The notes under the pieces were generated by a model, which did not search any database, was not told where the DNA came from, and saw only the letters and a list, made by a program, of their open reading frames with translations. From assembly GCA_029975165.1 (NCBI GenBank), contig JARKPR010000047.1, positions 124,001 through 188,000 on the forward strand: DNA of 64,000 bases. The letters are read 5' to 3'. Source of the DNA: Selenomonadales bacterium (GTDB taxonomy: Bacteria > Bacillota > Negativicutes > Sporomusales > UBA7701). A program made the translations under genes and the position numbers. Shown one piece after another: positions 33,461 through 41,912 of the stretch; position 1 is the first letter of the stretch, and the number at the start of each line of letters is the position of its first letter.

Positions 33461-35049
33461 TTTGCTTCGGTTCGATTTTTCGTCCTGGTGCCGCGTCTCG
33501 CCTGATTGAAGGCAACTCGCCTGTGGCGGTGATTGTTGCCGCGGCGCTGTGGCTGATGCTGCTGGCCGGCTTGCGACCGCTAATGCTGCCCGACGAGGGG
33601 CGTTATGTCGGTGTTGCGTGGGAGATGGTGTCCTCGGGAAACTGGCTGGTTCCGGTCATCGACGGCTTGCCTTATTTCCACAAGCCGCAGCTGTTTTACT
33701 GGATCAGCGCCGCCGGAATGAAAATTCTTGGCGTCGGCGAGTGGGCCGGGCGCCTGCCATCGCTGCTCGCGGCTATCCTGACGGTCGGCGGGTTATTCCT
33801 GTTCCTGCGCCGTTATCGCAGCAGCCGGTTCGCGACGCTGGCGACGATCATCCTCGTAACGCAACCGCTGTTCTTCTTCGGTGCGCAATTTGCCAACCTG
33901 GATATGCTGGTCGCCGGCATGATTTCGCTGACCATCCTGTCAGGGGCCGATGCCATACTGCGCATGGAGCGTAATCAGCCCTGCCGCGGCGCTCTGGCGA
34001 CTGCTTATGCCTTCGCTGCGCTGGGCGTTCTGGCCAAGGGCCTGATAGGTATCGTCCTTCCGGGAGGCGTGCTGTTCTTCTGGCTTCTCTGGCGCCGTCA
34101 GTGGCGTTTGATGCTGCCGATGTTCCGCCTCGAGGCGATCCTGGTGTTCATGCTGATCGCGCTGCCGTGGTTTTACTGGATGCAGCATCTTTATCCCGGT
34201 TTTTACGACTATTTCGTCGTGTATCACCACTTCAAGCGCTTTTCGGAAACGGGTTTCAACAACCCGCAGCCGTTCTGGTTCTATCTCCCGGTGCTTCTGC
34301 TGCTGACGCTGCCCTGGTCTCTCTGGATCGCCAGGGCTGCCGGTCGCAACCGGCAAGGCGCCGAGTCGGACCCGCTGCGCAGCCTGATGGCCATCTGGCT
34401 GGGGCTGATCCTGGCTTTCTTCTCGCTTCCCAGTTCCAAGCTGGTCGGCTATATCCTGCCCGCGGTGCCGCCGCTGGCCTGGTTTGTCGCCGAAGTCTTC
34501 TCGTCCTGGACGCAACGCGACCCGGACGCGGCGCAACGCTGGTTTTCCCGCACACTGGGAGCGGCAACATTCATCTGCGCGGGGGCGGCGATCGCGTTGG
34601 TCTTTGCCTACAAAGATTCAACCAAGCCGCTGGCAGAATCGATCAGGCCCGTTTTTGCCGCCGGCGATCAGTTCGTCATGGTTGGAGTACACAGATACGA
34701 CGTGCCGTTTTACCTGAGGTCGTCCAAGCCGATCTGGTTCGTCGCCAATTGGAACGATCCCGGAATTCCCCGAGACGACGATTGGCGCAAGGAACTGTTC
34801 GACGCCGGACAATTCGACCCGGAAAGGGCGAAAACCGTCCTGATGACGCCCCCGGCGTTCGACAAGACAGTGTGCCACCATGCATCCGGAGCGCTGTGGA
34901 TCCTCGGAACCTCGAGGGCGGAAGGAATCTTGCCGTGGTTGAAAAACCAACCGGTTTACGCCAGGGAAAGGCAGAATGTTTTGTGGCGTTTGACTCCCGA
35001 TACAATCAACACGCTGCCTCTTTGTGACGGAAAGCCCACAGCCGGCTGA
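33457..35049 (+). CDS. ArnT-like lipid A glycosyltransferase (PMT/GT83)
   Basis: A 530-residue polytopic membrane enzyme. The first periplasmic loop carries PDEGRYVGVAWEM, with the acidic catalytic pair expected in ArnT, then KPQLFYWISA. About 11-13 hydrophobic segments precede a C-terminal soluble domain of about 130 residues. It would transfer a sugar from undecaprenyl phosphate to lipid A phosphate in the periplasm, lowering surface charge and polymyxin sensitivity. The last 44 bp overlap the convergent gtrA-like gene. No arnA/arnB genes for aminoarabinose are seen, so another amino sugar is likely. Confidence 0.9.
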   Translation: MICFGSIFRPGAASRLIEGNSPVAVIVAAALWLMLLAGLRPLMLPDEGRYVGVAWEMVSSGNWLVPVIDGLPYFHKPQLFYWISAAGMKILGVGEWAGRLPSLLAAILTVGGLFLFLRRYRSSRFATLATIILVTQPLFFFGAQFANLDMLVAGMISLTILSGADAILRMERNQPCRGALATAYAFAALGVLAKGLIGIVLPGGVLFFWLLWRRQWRLMLPMFRLEAILVFMLIALPWFYWMQHLYPGFYDYFVVYHHFKRFSETGFNNPQPFWFYLPVLLLLTLPWSLWIARAAGRNRQGAESDPLRSLMAIWLGLILAFFSLPSSKLVGYILPAVPPLAWFVAEVFSSWTQRDPDAAQRWFSRTLGAATFICAGAAIALVFAYKDSTKPLAESIRPVFAAGDQFVMVGVHRYDVPFYLRSSKPIWFVANWNDPGIPRDDDWRKELFDAGQFDPERAKTVLMTPPAFDKTVCHHASGALWILGTSRAEGILPWLKNQPVYARERQNVLWRLTPDTINTLPLCDGKPTAG

Positions 35050-35404
35050 TAACGAAAGTAAGAAAGGCGATGGCCACCAGAATCGCTGCTAGGAGAAGAT
35101 CGTAAGGAACCGATGTGGCCTTCAGGAGGAGGGCGTAGGAGAGTTCGTTAATCAGGAAACCCCCCGCCGAAAGGAGGAAGAAGCGCCTGAAAGCCGTGGC
35201 AAGCTCTTTCCTCTGGTGACGGAACGTCAGCCGGTAATGGCCCCAGAACGAGACGGAGAAAGCCACCAGCCAACCCAGCACGTTGGCGACGAGCGGTGAG
35301 ACTCCGGCCCGGTCGACACAGGTTACCGCGACCATCCAGTGCGTAGCCGCTGCCGCGCAACCAACGGCGATAAACCAGCTAACCTCCTTTATCATTTTCT
35401 TCAT
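35006..35404 (-). CDS. GtrA-family membrane protein (putative lipid-linked sugar flippase)
   Basis: A 132-residue protein with four membrane spans and the family motifs WFIAVGCAAAATHW, SFWGHYRLTFRHQ and SRLWAFRHKEAA. GtrA proteins are thought to flip undecaprenyl-phosphate-linked sugars. It lies antisense between the ArnT-like and deacetylase genes: its stop region overlaps arnT-like by 44 bp and its ATG (35404) shares the tetramer CATG with the ATG of the deacetylase. A shorter start at 35395 would remove that overlap. Confidence 0.87.
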   Translation of the reverse strand: MKKMIKEVSWFIAVGCAAAATHWMVAVTCVDRAGVSPLVANVLGWLVAFSVSFWGHYRLTFRHQRKELATAFRRFFLLSAGGFLINELSYALLLKATSVPYDLLLAAILVAIAFLTFVISRLWAFRHKEAAC

Positions 35405-36251
35405 GCACAGTACCTGTCAAAAACCGCCTGCCGCCACGACCGAAGGGCCTCAAATCAAAAGGATCGCCATTTGCGCCGACGATTTCGGCATGAATCACGG
35501 CATCGACGACGGTATCCTGGAGCTATCGGGAATGGGGCGCCTCAGCGCTGTCAGCTGCCTCGGCCAAGGCCCGACGCTGATGGCCAATGCCAAGGCCCTG
35601 AAGTCGCTTCCTGTCGATATAGGGCTGCATCTTAACTTCTCCGAGCCCATTGGTGACAACCCGCAGCAGAGACCGCTGCCGCGCCTGATCGTCGAGTGCT
35701 ACCTGCGACGGGTGCAAAAAACCGCGCTCGTGGCCGGGATCGAGACTCAGCTCGATGCTTTCGAACAGGCGTTCGGATGCGCGCCGGATTTCATCGACGG
35801 TCATCAGCACGTGCATCAGTTGCCCGTCATCCGGGATGGTCTGGTCGACGTCATCAACCGGCGCTATCCCGGTCGCTCCTTGTGGCTGCGTTCGACCAGC
35901 CCCTGTCCCGTTCCTGCTTCCTGCCGGTTGAAGGCGCGCATCATCGCTGCCCTGGGGGCAGGTGCAATGCAACAGTTGGCGCAAGGAAACGGCATTCGAA
36001 TGAACCGCCGATTGCTCGGCGTGTACGATTTCCAGGCGGACAGTGAGCTTTACCGGGAATACCTGGCGGCCTGGTTCAGGGAAGCCCGGGACGGTGATCT
36101 CCTGATGTGCCACCCGGCAAAAACAGCCAGTGCTGGCGATGTCATCGGTCCGCAACGCTGTCGCGAATTCGCGGTGTTCTGCGATACGGCCTTCCAGGAT
36201 TTGCTGGATGGGGAGTCTGTGCTTGTGTCCAGACTCTCCCAGTGCGTTTGA
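35403..36251 (+). CDS. YdjC/ChbG-family deacetylase (NaxD/LgmC-like)
   Basis: A 282-residue protein of the YdjC carbohydrate deacetylase family: ICADDFGMNHGID (metal Asp), GLHLNFSEPIG, DGHQHVHQLPVI (metal His pair) and LMCHPA near the end. NaxD in Francisella and Bordetella deacetylates undecaprenyl-P-N-acetylhexosamine before transfer to lipid A, which fits the neighbours. An N-terminal extension of about 20 residues precedes the conserved IKRIAICADD. ATG 35403 is the only ATG before the core and lacks a clear ribosome-binding site, so the start is uncertain. Confidence 0.87.
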   Translation: MHSTCQKPPAATTEGPQIKRIAICADDFGMNHGIDDGILELSGMGRLSAVSCLGQGPTLMANAKALKSLPVDIGLHLNFSEPIGDNPQQRPLPRLIVECYLRRVQKTALVAGIETQLDAFEQAFGCAPDFIDGHQHVHQLPVIRDGLVDVINRRYPGRSLWLRSTSPCPVPASCRLKARIIAALGAGAMQQLAQGNGIRMNRRLLGVYDFQADSELYREYLAAWFREARDGDLLMCHPAKTASAGDVIGPQRCREFAVFCDTAFQDLLDGESVLVSRLSQCV

Positions 36252-36367
36252 TCCGCCGGCCGGCCTGACCCGACCTGAGACTCGCTGCGTCCATCGGCGC
36301 ATGAGAAGGGGGTAGTATTCGCCCATTGGTTGTTGAACCGTACAAGAACCTTTCAGAGAGAAACCCG

Positions 36368-37156
36368 ATGAACTACGACAATTTTGAGTACCGACTGGAG
36401 AATCACGTCGCCCGCATCACGATCAACCGGCCGAAGTCCTACAACGCGCTGGATCTGGACTGCATGAAGGAGCTTTGCGATATCGTCAACCGTTGCGGCT
36501 CGGACCGCTCGGTGCGAGCCGTGGTGCTCACCGGTTCCGGCAGCAAGGCGTTTTGCGCCGGGGGCGATGTGGCTTCCTTCGCCAGGGATCCGCAGACCGT
36601 CGATCTGTTGCTCAAGGAAGTGACAGGATTCATGCACATGGCTGTCGCGCGCCTGGCCTGGATGGAAGTGCCGGTGATCGCGGCGATCAACGGCGTCACT
36701 GCCGGTGCCGGCTTGGGACTGGCCGCCGCCTGCGACCTGGCGATCGCGGCCGACAATGCCGTGTTTACCAGCGCCTATACGCAGATCGGCCTGACGCCCG
36801 ACGGCAGCGCGACGTACTATCTGCCGCGCCTGATCGGACGGCGCCGGGCCATGGAACTGTTCCTCACCAATCGCTCCCTGACCGCGCAGGAAGCGCTCGA
36901 ATGGGGGCTGGTCAACCGCGTGGTGCCGCAAGCCGACTTGGCGGCGGAAGTCGACGCGCTGGCCAACCAGCTGGCCAACGGCCCGACGCGGGCCTATGGC
37001 GGAGTGAAGAAGCTGATGGCGCTGTCGCTGAACGACTCGCTGGAATCGCACATGGAACGCGAAACCCGGCAGATTGTTGAACTGAGCCGTTCGCCCGATG
37101 GACTCGAAGGGGTGCGCGCGTTCGTGGAAAAGCGCAAGCCGCAATTTGGCGGGTGA
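36368..37156 (+). CDS. Enoyl-CoA hydratase/isomerase (PaaG-like crotonase)
   Basis: A 262-residue cytoplasmic enzyme. The oxyanion-hole motif KAFCAGGDVASF, INGVTAGAGLGLAAACDLAIAA and IGLTPDGSATYYLPRLIG are typical of crotonases. The catalytic Glu of classical hydratases is replaced by Asp in TPDG, as in PaaG-type isomerases, so isomerase activity on an unsaturated acyl-CoA is more likely than hydration. No other beta-oxidation or phenylacetate genes are adjacent, and the pathway remains open. Confidence 0.9.
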   Translation: MNYDNFEYRLENHVARITINRPKSYNALDLDCMKELCDIVNRCGSDRSVRAVVLTGSGSKAFCAGGDVASFARDPQTVDLLLKEVTGFMHMAVARLAWMEVPVIAAINGVTAGAGLGLAAACDLAIAADNAVFTSAYTQIGLTPDGSATYYLPRLIGRRRAMELFLTNRSLTAQEALEWGLVNRVVPQADLAAEVDALANQLANGPTRAYGGVKKLMALSLNDSLESHMERETRQIVELSRSPDGLEGVRAFVEKRKPQFGG

Positions 37157-37229
37157 TCGGGTAGCAGGCACTTTCCGCCAGGACTCGCTGTCGAAGTGGC
37201 CATTGCCCTGCCCACTTCCCGGGAGCCCA

Positions 37230-37706
37230 ATGCTCGACAGCGACAACATTGCCTTCATCCAGTCCGGCGTCAGCATCAGCCTGGCGGCCTGCGGGCCGGA
37301 TCGCCTGGCGAGCATGAGCCGTGGGATGGGCTGCAAGGTGCTCGATGGCGGCCGGCGGGTGGGCGTGTTCGTCAAGCGCTCGCAGTCGGCGGAGCTCCTG
37401 GAGAATATCCGCCGCAGCGGCAAGGTGGCCAATGTCTTCAGCCTGCCCAGCAGCAACCGCACCGTGCAATTGAAAGGGGTGGACGCGCAGGTGCAGCCTT
37501 TCGATCCGGCCGATTTTTCCATCGTCGAGGCGCACGCCGCCGATTTTGTCGCGGAAGTCCTGCCCCTGGGCTTGCCCGAAGAGGTGGTGCGCACCCTGTT
37601 TGCCTGCGCCGCGGAGGATCTGGCGACGGTCGTGTATTCGCCCTGTGCCGCTTTCTCCCAGACACCCGGCCCCAAGGCCGGCGAACCGCTGGGCGGTGCC
37701 CGATGA
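37230..37706 (+). CDS. Pyridoxamine 5'-phosphate oxidase-like flavin split-barrel protein
   Basis: A 158-residue protein with a predicted FMN-binding split barrel: ISLAACGPDRLASMSRGMGCKVLDGGRRVGVFV with the substrate-binding region RSGKVANVFSLPSSNRTVQLKGV. Families of this kind bind FMN, F420 or heme. GGGAG precedes the ATG at 37230. It overlaps the next gene by four bases, and that gene also begins with a split-barrel domain, so the two may form a complex. Confidence 0.72.
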   Translation: MLDSDNIAFIQSGVSISLAACGPDRLASMSRGMGCKVLDGGRRVGVFVKRSQSAELLENIRRSGKVANVFSLPSSNRTVQLKGVDAQVQPFDPADFSIVEAHAADFVAEVLPLGLPEEVVRTLFACAAEDLATVVYSPCAAFSQTPGPKAGEPLGGAR

Positions 37707-39043
37707 GCGTGCGCATCGAAACCATCCGCGAGTGTCTGGAAGGCATCATTCCCGGACACATCGCCACCTGTGACGCAGAAGGCATGCCCAACCTGGCGTA
37801 TTTGTCGCAGGTGCAGTTCATCGACAACGAGCACGTCGCCCTGTCGTACCAGTTCTTCAACCGAACGCGGCAGAACGTTCTCGCCGGCTCGCCGGTGCGC
37901 CTGCTGCTGACCAGCCACCTGTCCGGCGCCCAGTATCGGCTGACTTTGCGCTATTTGCGTACCGAGACGGCGGGCCCGCTGTTCGAGCAGATGAAGGCCA
38001 AGCTGGCCGGCATCGCCTCCCATACAGGAATGAGCGACGTGTTCCGCCTGCTGGGATCGGACGTCTATCGCATTCTCGGCATCGAGCAGGTGCCGGGGCC
38101 GACGGTGCCGCCACCCCCGCCTCCGGTCAATTACCTGACCGCCCTGCGCCGGGCTACGCAGCGGCTGGCCGGTTGCGGAACGCTGGAGTGCCTGCTCGAA
38201 ACGGCGCTCGACTGTCTGGGCGATGAATTCGGCATCGGCCACGTCATGCTGTTGATGCATGACGACGGACGCGGGCGGCTTTATACGCTGGCCAGCCGGG
38301 GGTATCCCGAATCCGGGATCGGATCGGAAATCCCGGTAGGGGCGGGCGTGATAGGTATTTGCGCCAGGGAGCGAACGCCGATTCGCATCGGTTTCATGAC
38401 CAGTGAATATGCCTACGGCCGCACGGTGCGCGACAGCATCGCCGCCGATGGCGATGCCGACGCGCTGGAAACCGCCATTCCGTTGCCCGGCCTGCCGGAT
38501 GCGCGCAGTCAGTTGGCCGTGCCCATTACCGCCTTCGACCGTCTCACTGGCGTGCTCTACGTGGAGAGCATTGCCGACCTGCACTTCGGGTATGACGACG
38601 AGGACGCACTGGTGGCCTTTGCTGCCCAACTGGGCCTGGCCATCCAGCATCACCAACAGGCCGAGGAACTGGCCGAGGAGCCTCTGTCTTCGGAAAACGC
38701 CGCGCCGGTCGTGGCCGGATCGCCGCTGGCGGTGCGCCACTTTGGCGCCACCGACAGCGTGTTCCTGGACGACGACTACCTGATCAAGGGCGTGGCCGGC
38801 GCCATCCTGTGGGCGTTGCTCACCGATTTTGTCGAACGGCGGCGCACCAGTTTCACCAACAAGGGTCTGCGTGTGGACTCGCGCATCCGTCTGCCGGGCG
38901 TGAGCGACAACCTGGAAGCGCGCCTGGTGCTGCTGCAGCGGCGCCTGGAGGAGCGCGACGCCGGCATTCATCTGGCCAAGACCGGACGAGGAAGGTTCTC
39001 GCTCGCGGTCGACCGGCCGTTACGGCTGCTTGAAGGTGGTTGA
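37703..39043 (+). CDS. Split-barrel + GAF + winged-helix-like signalling protein
   Basis: A 446-residue multidomain protein. Residues 1-130 form a PNPOx-like FMN-binding barrel (IIPGHIATCDAEGMPNLAYLSQ). After a proline-rich linker (PPPPPP, about residue 137) a GAF domain spans about 150-325 (LLETALDCLGDEF ... LTGVLYVES). The last 100 residues (DDDYLIKGVAGAILWALL ... RRTSFTNKGLRVD) look like a winged helix. It could sense redox state or a small molecule and control nearby genes such as the E1 pair downstream. Translationally coupled to the preceding gene. Confidence 0.75.
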   Translation: MSVRIETIRECLEGIIPGHIATCDAEGMPNLAYLSQVQFIDNEHVALSYQFFNRTRQNVLAGSPVRLLLTSHLSGAQYRLTLRYLRTETAGPLFEQMKAKLAGIASHTGMSDVFRLLGSDVYRILGIEQVPGPTVPPPPPPVNYLTALRRATQRLAGCGTLECLLETALDCLGDEFGIGHVMLLMHDDGRGRLYTLASRGYPESGIGSEIPVGAGVIGICARERTPIRIGFMTSEYAYGRTVRDSIAADGDADALETAIPLPGLPDARSQLAVPITAFDRLTGVLYVESIADLHFGYDDEDALVAFAAQLGLAIQHHQQAEELAEEPLSSENAAPVVAGSPLAVRHFGATDSVFLDDDYLIKGVAGAILWALLTDFVERRRTSFTNKGLRVDSRIRLPGVSDNLEARLVLLQRRLEERDAGIHLAKTGRGRFSLAVDRPLRLLEGG

Positions 39044-39063
39044 AAAGCGTCTCGAGGCGCTGT

Positions 39064-39094
39064 TTTCTTAAATCTTCATTCACCGTTTCTTAAA
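39064..39094 (+). promoter_or_regulatory. Direct repeat TTTCTTAAA upstream of the E1 alpha gene
   Basis: Two TTTCTTAAA copies, at 39064-39072 and 39086-39094, are 22 bp apart (two helical turns) in the 135-bp region before the TPP-dependent E1 genes. This is a candidate site for a regulator, possibly the GAF/winged-helix protein encoded just upstream. Confidence 0.4.
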
Positions 39095-39178
39095 AGATTC
39101 GTAAGAGGCCTTTGCCCGTCTTGTCAGGAGTCTCGGGCGGCCTAGACTCGTCTCCACTGATCAACGACAGGAGACGCC

Positions 39179-40150
39179 ATGACCCCCCATCCCGCCAATC
39201 CCCACGAAATCGATGCGCGGCCATTGCTCGAGCAGATGCTGCTCATCCGCGCGTACGAAGAAGCGATCGTCGCCGGCAGCGACGCCGGCGCGATCCCCGG
39301 CACCTGCACGTCGGTCGGTCAGGAAGCCGCCGCCGTGGGCGTGGTCAACGCCCTGGGCGCGGATGACGTGATCCTTACCAACCATCGCAGTGCCGGACAC
39401 CTGCTGGCGCGCGGAGCCGATCCCGGCCGCCTGCTGGCCGAGGTGATGGGGCGCCGTGACGGCTACTGCAAGGGACGCAGCGGTTCGCTGCACATCTCGG
39501 TAAAGGAGCTCGGGGTCGTGCTTACCTCCACCATCGTCGGCGCAGAACTTTCCATGGCCCCGGGCGTTGCGCTGTCGCAGGCCATGCTCGGCTGGCCGGG
39601 AATCGTCGCCTGTTTCTTCGGCGACGGCGCGGCCTGCGAGGGCAGTTTCCACGAATCGCTCAACCTCGCCGCGCTGTGGAACCTGCCCATCCTTTACGTA
39701 TGCGAGAACAACCACTGGCAGGCGTTCGTGCATCGCCGCGAGGCCATGAGCCGCGAGCATGTCTCGGAATGGGCGTCGTCGTATGGGATCCCGGCGCAGA
39801 CGGTGGATGGCAACGACGTTGCCGCCGTGCTGGCGGCCGCCCGCGCCGCCGCGGAGCAGGTGCGCGCCAGTTGTCGCCCGTATCTGCTGGAAACCTGGAC
39901 CTACCGCACCCGCGGCCATTTCGAGCCGGATGACCAATCCTATGTCGACCCGGCCGAGCGGGCCGCCTGGCTGGCGCGCGACCCCATCACCCTGTGCCGC
40001 GATCGCCTCCTGGCTGCGGGTGCGCTGAATCCGTCACAGGCCGCCGCCATCGACGACAGGGTTGCCACGCGCATCCATGCCGCGCGCGCCTTCGCCGAGG
40101 CATCCCCTTATCCCGCCGCGGATGAATTGACCCGCGACGTCTACGCCTGA
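39179..40150 (+). CDS. TPP-dependent 2-oxo acid/acetoin dehydrogenase E1 alpha subunit
   Basis: A 323-residue subunit. The thiamine diphosphate motif GDGAACEGSFHESLNLAALWNLPILYVCENN begins near residue 141 and is complete (shown here only by its GDG and NN ends in family terms). SVGQEAAAVGVV and the phosphorylation-loop-like region YRTRGHFEPDDQSY are typical of AcoA/PdhA proteins. CAGGAG precedes the ATG. The beta subunit follows, but no E2 or E3 gene does, so it either uses components encoded elsewhere or has another acceptor. Confidence 0.9.
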   Translation: MTPHPANPHEIDARPLLEQMLLIRAYEEAIVAGSDAGAIPGTCTSVGQEAAAVGVVNALGADDVILTNHRSAGHLLARGADPGRLLAEVMGRRDGYCKGRSGSLHISVKELGVVLTSTIVGAELSMAPGVALSQAMLGWPGIVACFFGDGAACEGSFHESLNLAALWNLPILYVCENNHWQAFVHRREAMSREHVSEWASSYGIPAQTVDGNDVAAVLAAARAAAEQVRASCRPYLLETWTYRTRGHFEPDDQSYVDPAERAAWLARDPITLCRDRLLAAGALNPSQAAAIDDRVATRIHAARAFAEASPYPAADELTRDVYA

Positions 40151-40169
40151 TCCCGAGGAGTTGTCCACC

Positions 40170-41138
40170 ATGCCTGCCCTGACCCTTTACGACGCCATCG
40201 GCGCCGCGCTGACCGAGGAAATGCGCCGCGACCGCCATATCATTGCCTTCGGCGAAGGCATCGCCACCAAGCGCCACGATCTGGTGGCCGAATTCGGCGC
40301 CCTGCGCGTGCGCAACACGCCGCTGGCCGAGGGCATCATCGCCGGCACGGCGGTCGGCGCCGCGGCCACCGGCCTGCGTCCGGTCGTCGATATGCTCTTC
40401 GCGCCGTTCCTGTGCTACGCCATGGACGAACTGGTGAACAGCGCCGGCAAGCTGCGCTACATGTCCGGCGGGCAGTTTGCCTTTCCGCTCGTGACGCTGG
40501 CCATGACCGGCGCCGGCTGGGGCGTCGGCGCCCAGCACAACCACAACGTCGAGGCCTGGTTCGTGCATAGTCCCGGCCTCAAGGTGGTGATGCCGAGCAA
40601 TCCGGCGGACGCCAAGGGGCTGCTCAAGGCCGCCATCCGCGACGACAATCCGGTTCTCTTCTTCATCGATATCGGCCTGCTCTACCAGCCCGGTGATGTG
40701 CCTTTGGACGAGGAGGTCGTGCCTCTAGGCAAGGCCGCCGTTGCGCGCGAGGGCAGTGACGTGACCGTGGTGTCCTACGGCAAGACGGTGCATCACTGCC
40801 GGCAGGCAGCGGAAATGCTGGCCACCGAAGGGATTTCGGCGGAGATCATCGACCTGCGCAGCCTCAAGCCGTGGGACGCCGCAACCGTGCTCGCCTCGGT
40901 GGAAAGAACCGGCCGCCTGGTGGTGGTGCACGAAGCCAACCGCGTGTGCGGGGTCGGGGCCGAGATCGCCGCCGTGGTGGCGGAAGAAGCCTTTGCCTGC
41001 CTCAAGGCGCCGATCGTCCGCCTGGGCGGGCCGGATGCGCCGGTGGCCTCCAGCTATCCGCTGGAGCAGGCCTTCGTTCCCCAACCGGAAGCCATCGCGG
41101 CTGCGGCGCGAAGGCTGTGCCGCCGTCAGATAGCCTGA
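40170..41138 (+). CDS. TPP-dependent dehydrogenase E1 beta subunit
   Basis: A 322-residue subunit of the AcoB/PdhB type: GEGIATKRHDL, RVRNTPLAEGIIAGTAVGAA, the MTGAGWGVGAQHNHNVEAWF region and the C-terminal transketolase domain with EIIDLRSLKPWD and VHEANRVCGVGAEI. The ATG at 40170 lies nine bases after GAGGAG; a TTG at 40161 is a less likely start. It starts 19 bp after the alpha gene. Substrate (acetoin, pyruvate or a branched oxo acid) cannot be decided by eye. Confidence 0.9.
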   Translation: MPALTLYDAIGAALTEEMRRDRHIIAFGEGIATKRHDLVAEFGALRVRNTPLAEGIIAGTAVGAAATGLRPVVDMLFAPFLCYAMDELVNSAGKLRYMSGGQFAFPLVTLAMTGAGWGVGAQHNHNVEAWFVHSPGLKVVMPSNPADAKGLLKAAIRDDNPVLFFIDIGLLYQPGDVPLDEEVVPLGKAAVAREGSDVTVVSYGKTVHHCRQAAEMLATEGISAEIIDLRSLKPWDAATVLASVERTGRLVVVHEANRVCGVGAEIAAVVAEEAFACLKAPIVRLGGPDAPVASSYPLEQAFVPQPEAIAAAARRLCRRQIA

Positions 41139-41176
41139 TTTTCAACGTGCGCCAGACGAACCAAGGAGGAATCACG

Positions 41177-41773
41177 ATGCATCGCATATTCGATCGAACC
41201 GCTATTACCACCATTGCCGCCATGACCGCCGGCCTGTTGACCTGCACCACGCTTTCGACGGCAGCCCTCGCCGAAGGCCGCGACGCGGCCCTGATCAAGC
41301 GCGGCGCCCTGCTGGTGAGCGTTGGCGACTGTGTGACCTGCCATACGCCGTTCAAGATGGGGGCCAACGGCCCGGAAAAGGATATGGCCAGAGGGTTGTC
41401 CGGCCATCCCGAAGGCTTGAAGCTGACGCCGCCCCCGCGCCTGGACGCGGAATGGAACTGGGGCGGGTCGGCCACCATGACCGCCTTCGTCGGACCGTGG
41501 GGTATCAGCTATTCCGCCAACCTGACACCGGACCGGGAAACCGGCATCGGCGCCTGGAAAGAGAAGGATTTCATCCAGGCCATGCGCACTGGAAAGCACC
41601 TCGGCGTGGCCCGGCCGCTCCTGCCGCCGATGCCCTGGCAGGGCCTTTCCGGCTTGCCCGAGAAGGATTTGCAGGCGATCTACGCCTACCTGATGTCCCT
41701 GCCGGCAGTCAAAAACCGTGTGCCGGAGCCTGTGCCGCCGGATGTGCTCGCGGCCAAGGTGGCGGGGAGGTAG
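41177..41773 (+). CDS. Periplasmic monoheme cytochrome c following the E1 pair
   Basis: A 198-residue protein with signal peptide (to ALA, about residue 32) and heme motif CVTCH in RGALLVSVGDCVTCHT. The LTPDRETGIGAWKEKDFIQAMRTGKH segment and PMPWQGLSGLPEKDLQAIYAYL resemble cytochrome subunits of periplasmic alcohol and aldehyde dehydrogenases. AAGGAGG precedes the ATG. It lies 38 bp after the E1 beta gene, an unusual pairing because E1 enzymes are cytoplasmic. Confidence 0.87.
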   Translation: MHRIFDRTAITTIAAMTAGLLTCTTLSTAALAEGRDAALIKRGALLVSVGDCVTCHTPFKMGANGPEKDMARGLSGHPEGLKLTPPPRLDAEWNWGGSATMTAFVGPWGISYSANLTPDRETGIGAWKEKDFIQAMRTGKHLGVARPLLPPMPWQGLSGLPEKDLQAIYAYLMSLPAVKNRVPEPVPPDVLAAKVAGR

Positions 41774-41826
41774 GTGTGTCGCGGGCAAGAATGTCGATGC
41801 TCCCTTGAGCAAGCAGCATTTTTGGT

Positions 41827-41840
41827 TTGACCTTGGTCAA
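41827..41840. promoter_or_regulatory. FNR/CRP-type palindrome TTGACC-TT-GGTCAA
   Basis: The 14-bp near-perfect palindrome TTGACCTTGGTCAA has the half-site spacing of CRP/FNR-family sites. Its centre is 41.5 bp before a predicted start near 41875, and CATTAA at 41862-41867 could be the -10, so class II activation of the HDOD gene is plausible. Confidence 0.5.
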
Positions 41841-41912
41841 TGCACTGCCATACTGAATCATCATTAACCTCGGCTCTTTGCCGCCAGTTCAGGCGAGGGC
41901 TCGTCAAGTCGC

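Noticed and set aside
36353-38971. An 872-codon frame antisense to the crotonase and split-barrel genes
   Set aside because: Composition is typical of a shadow frame, and the plus-strand genes have conserved motifs throughout.
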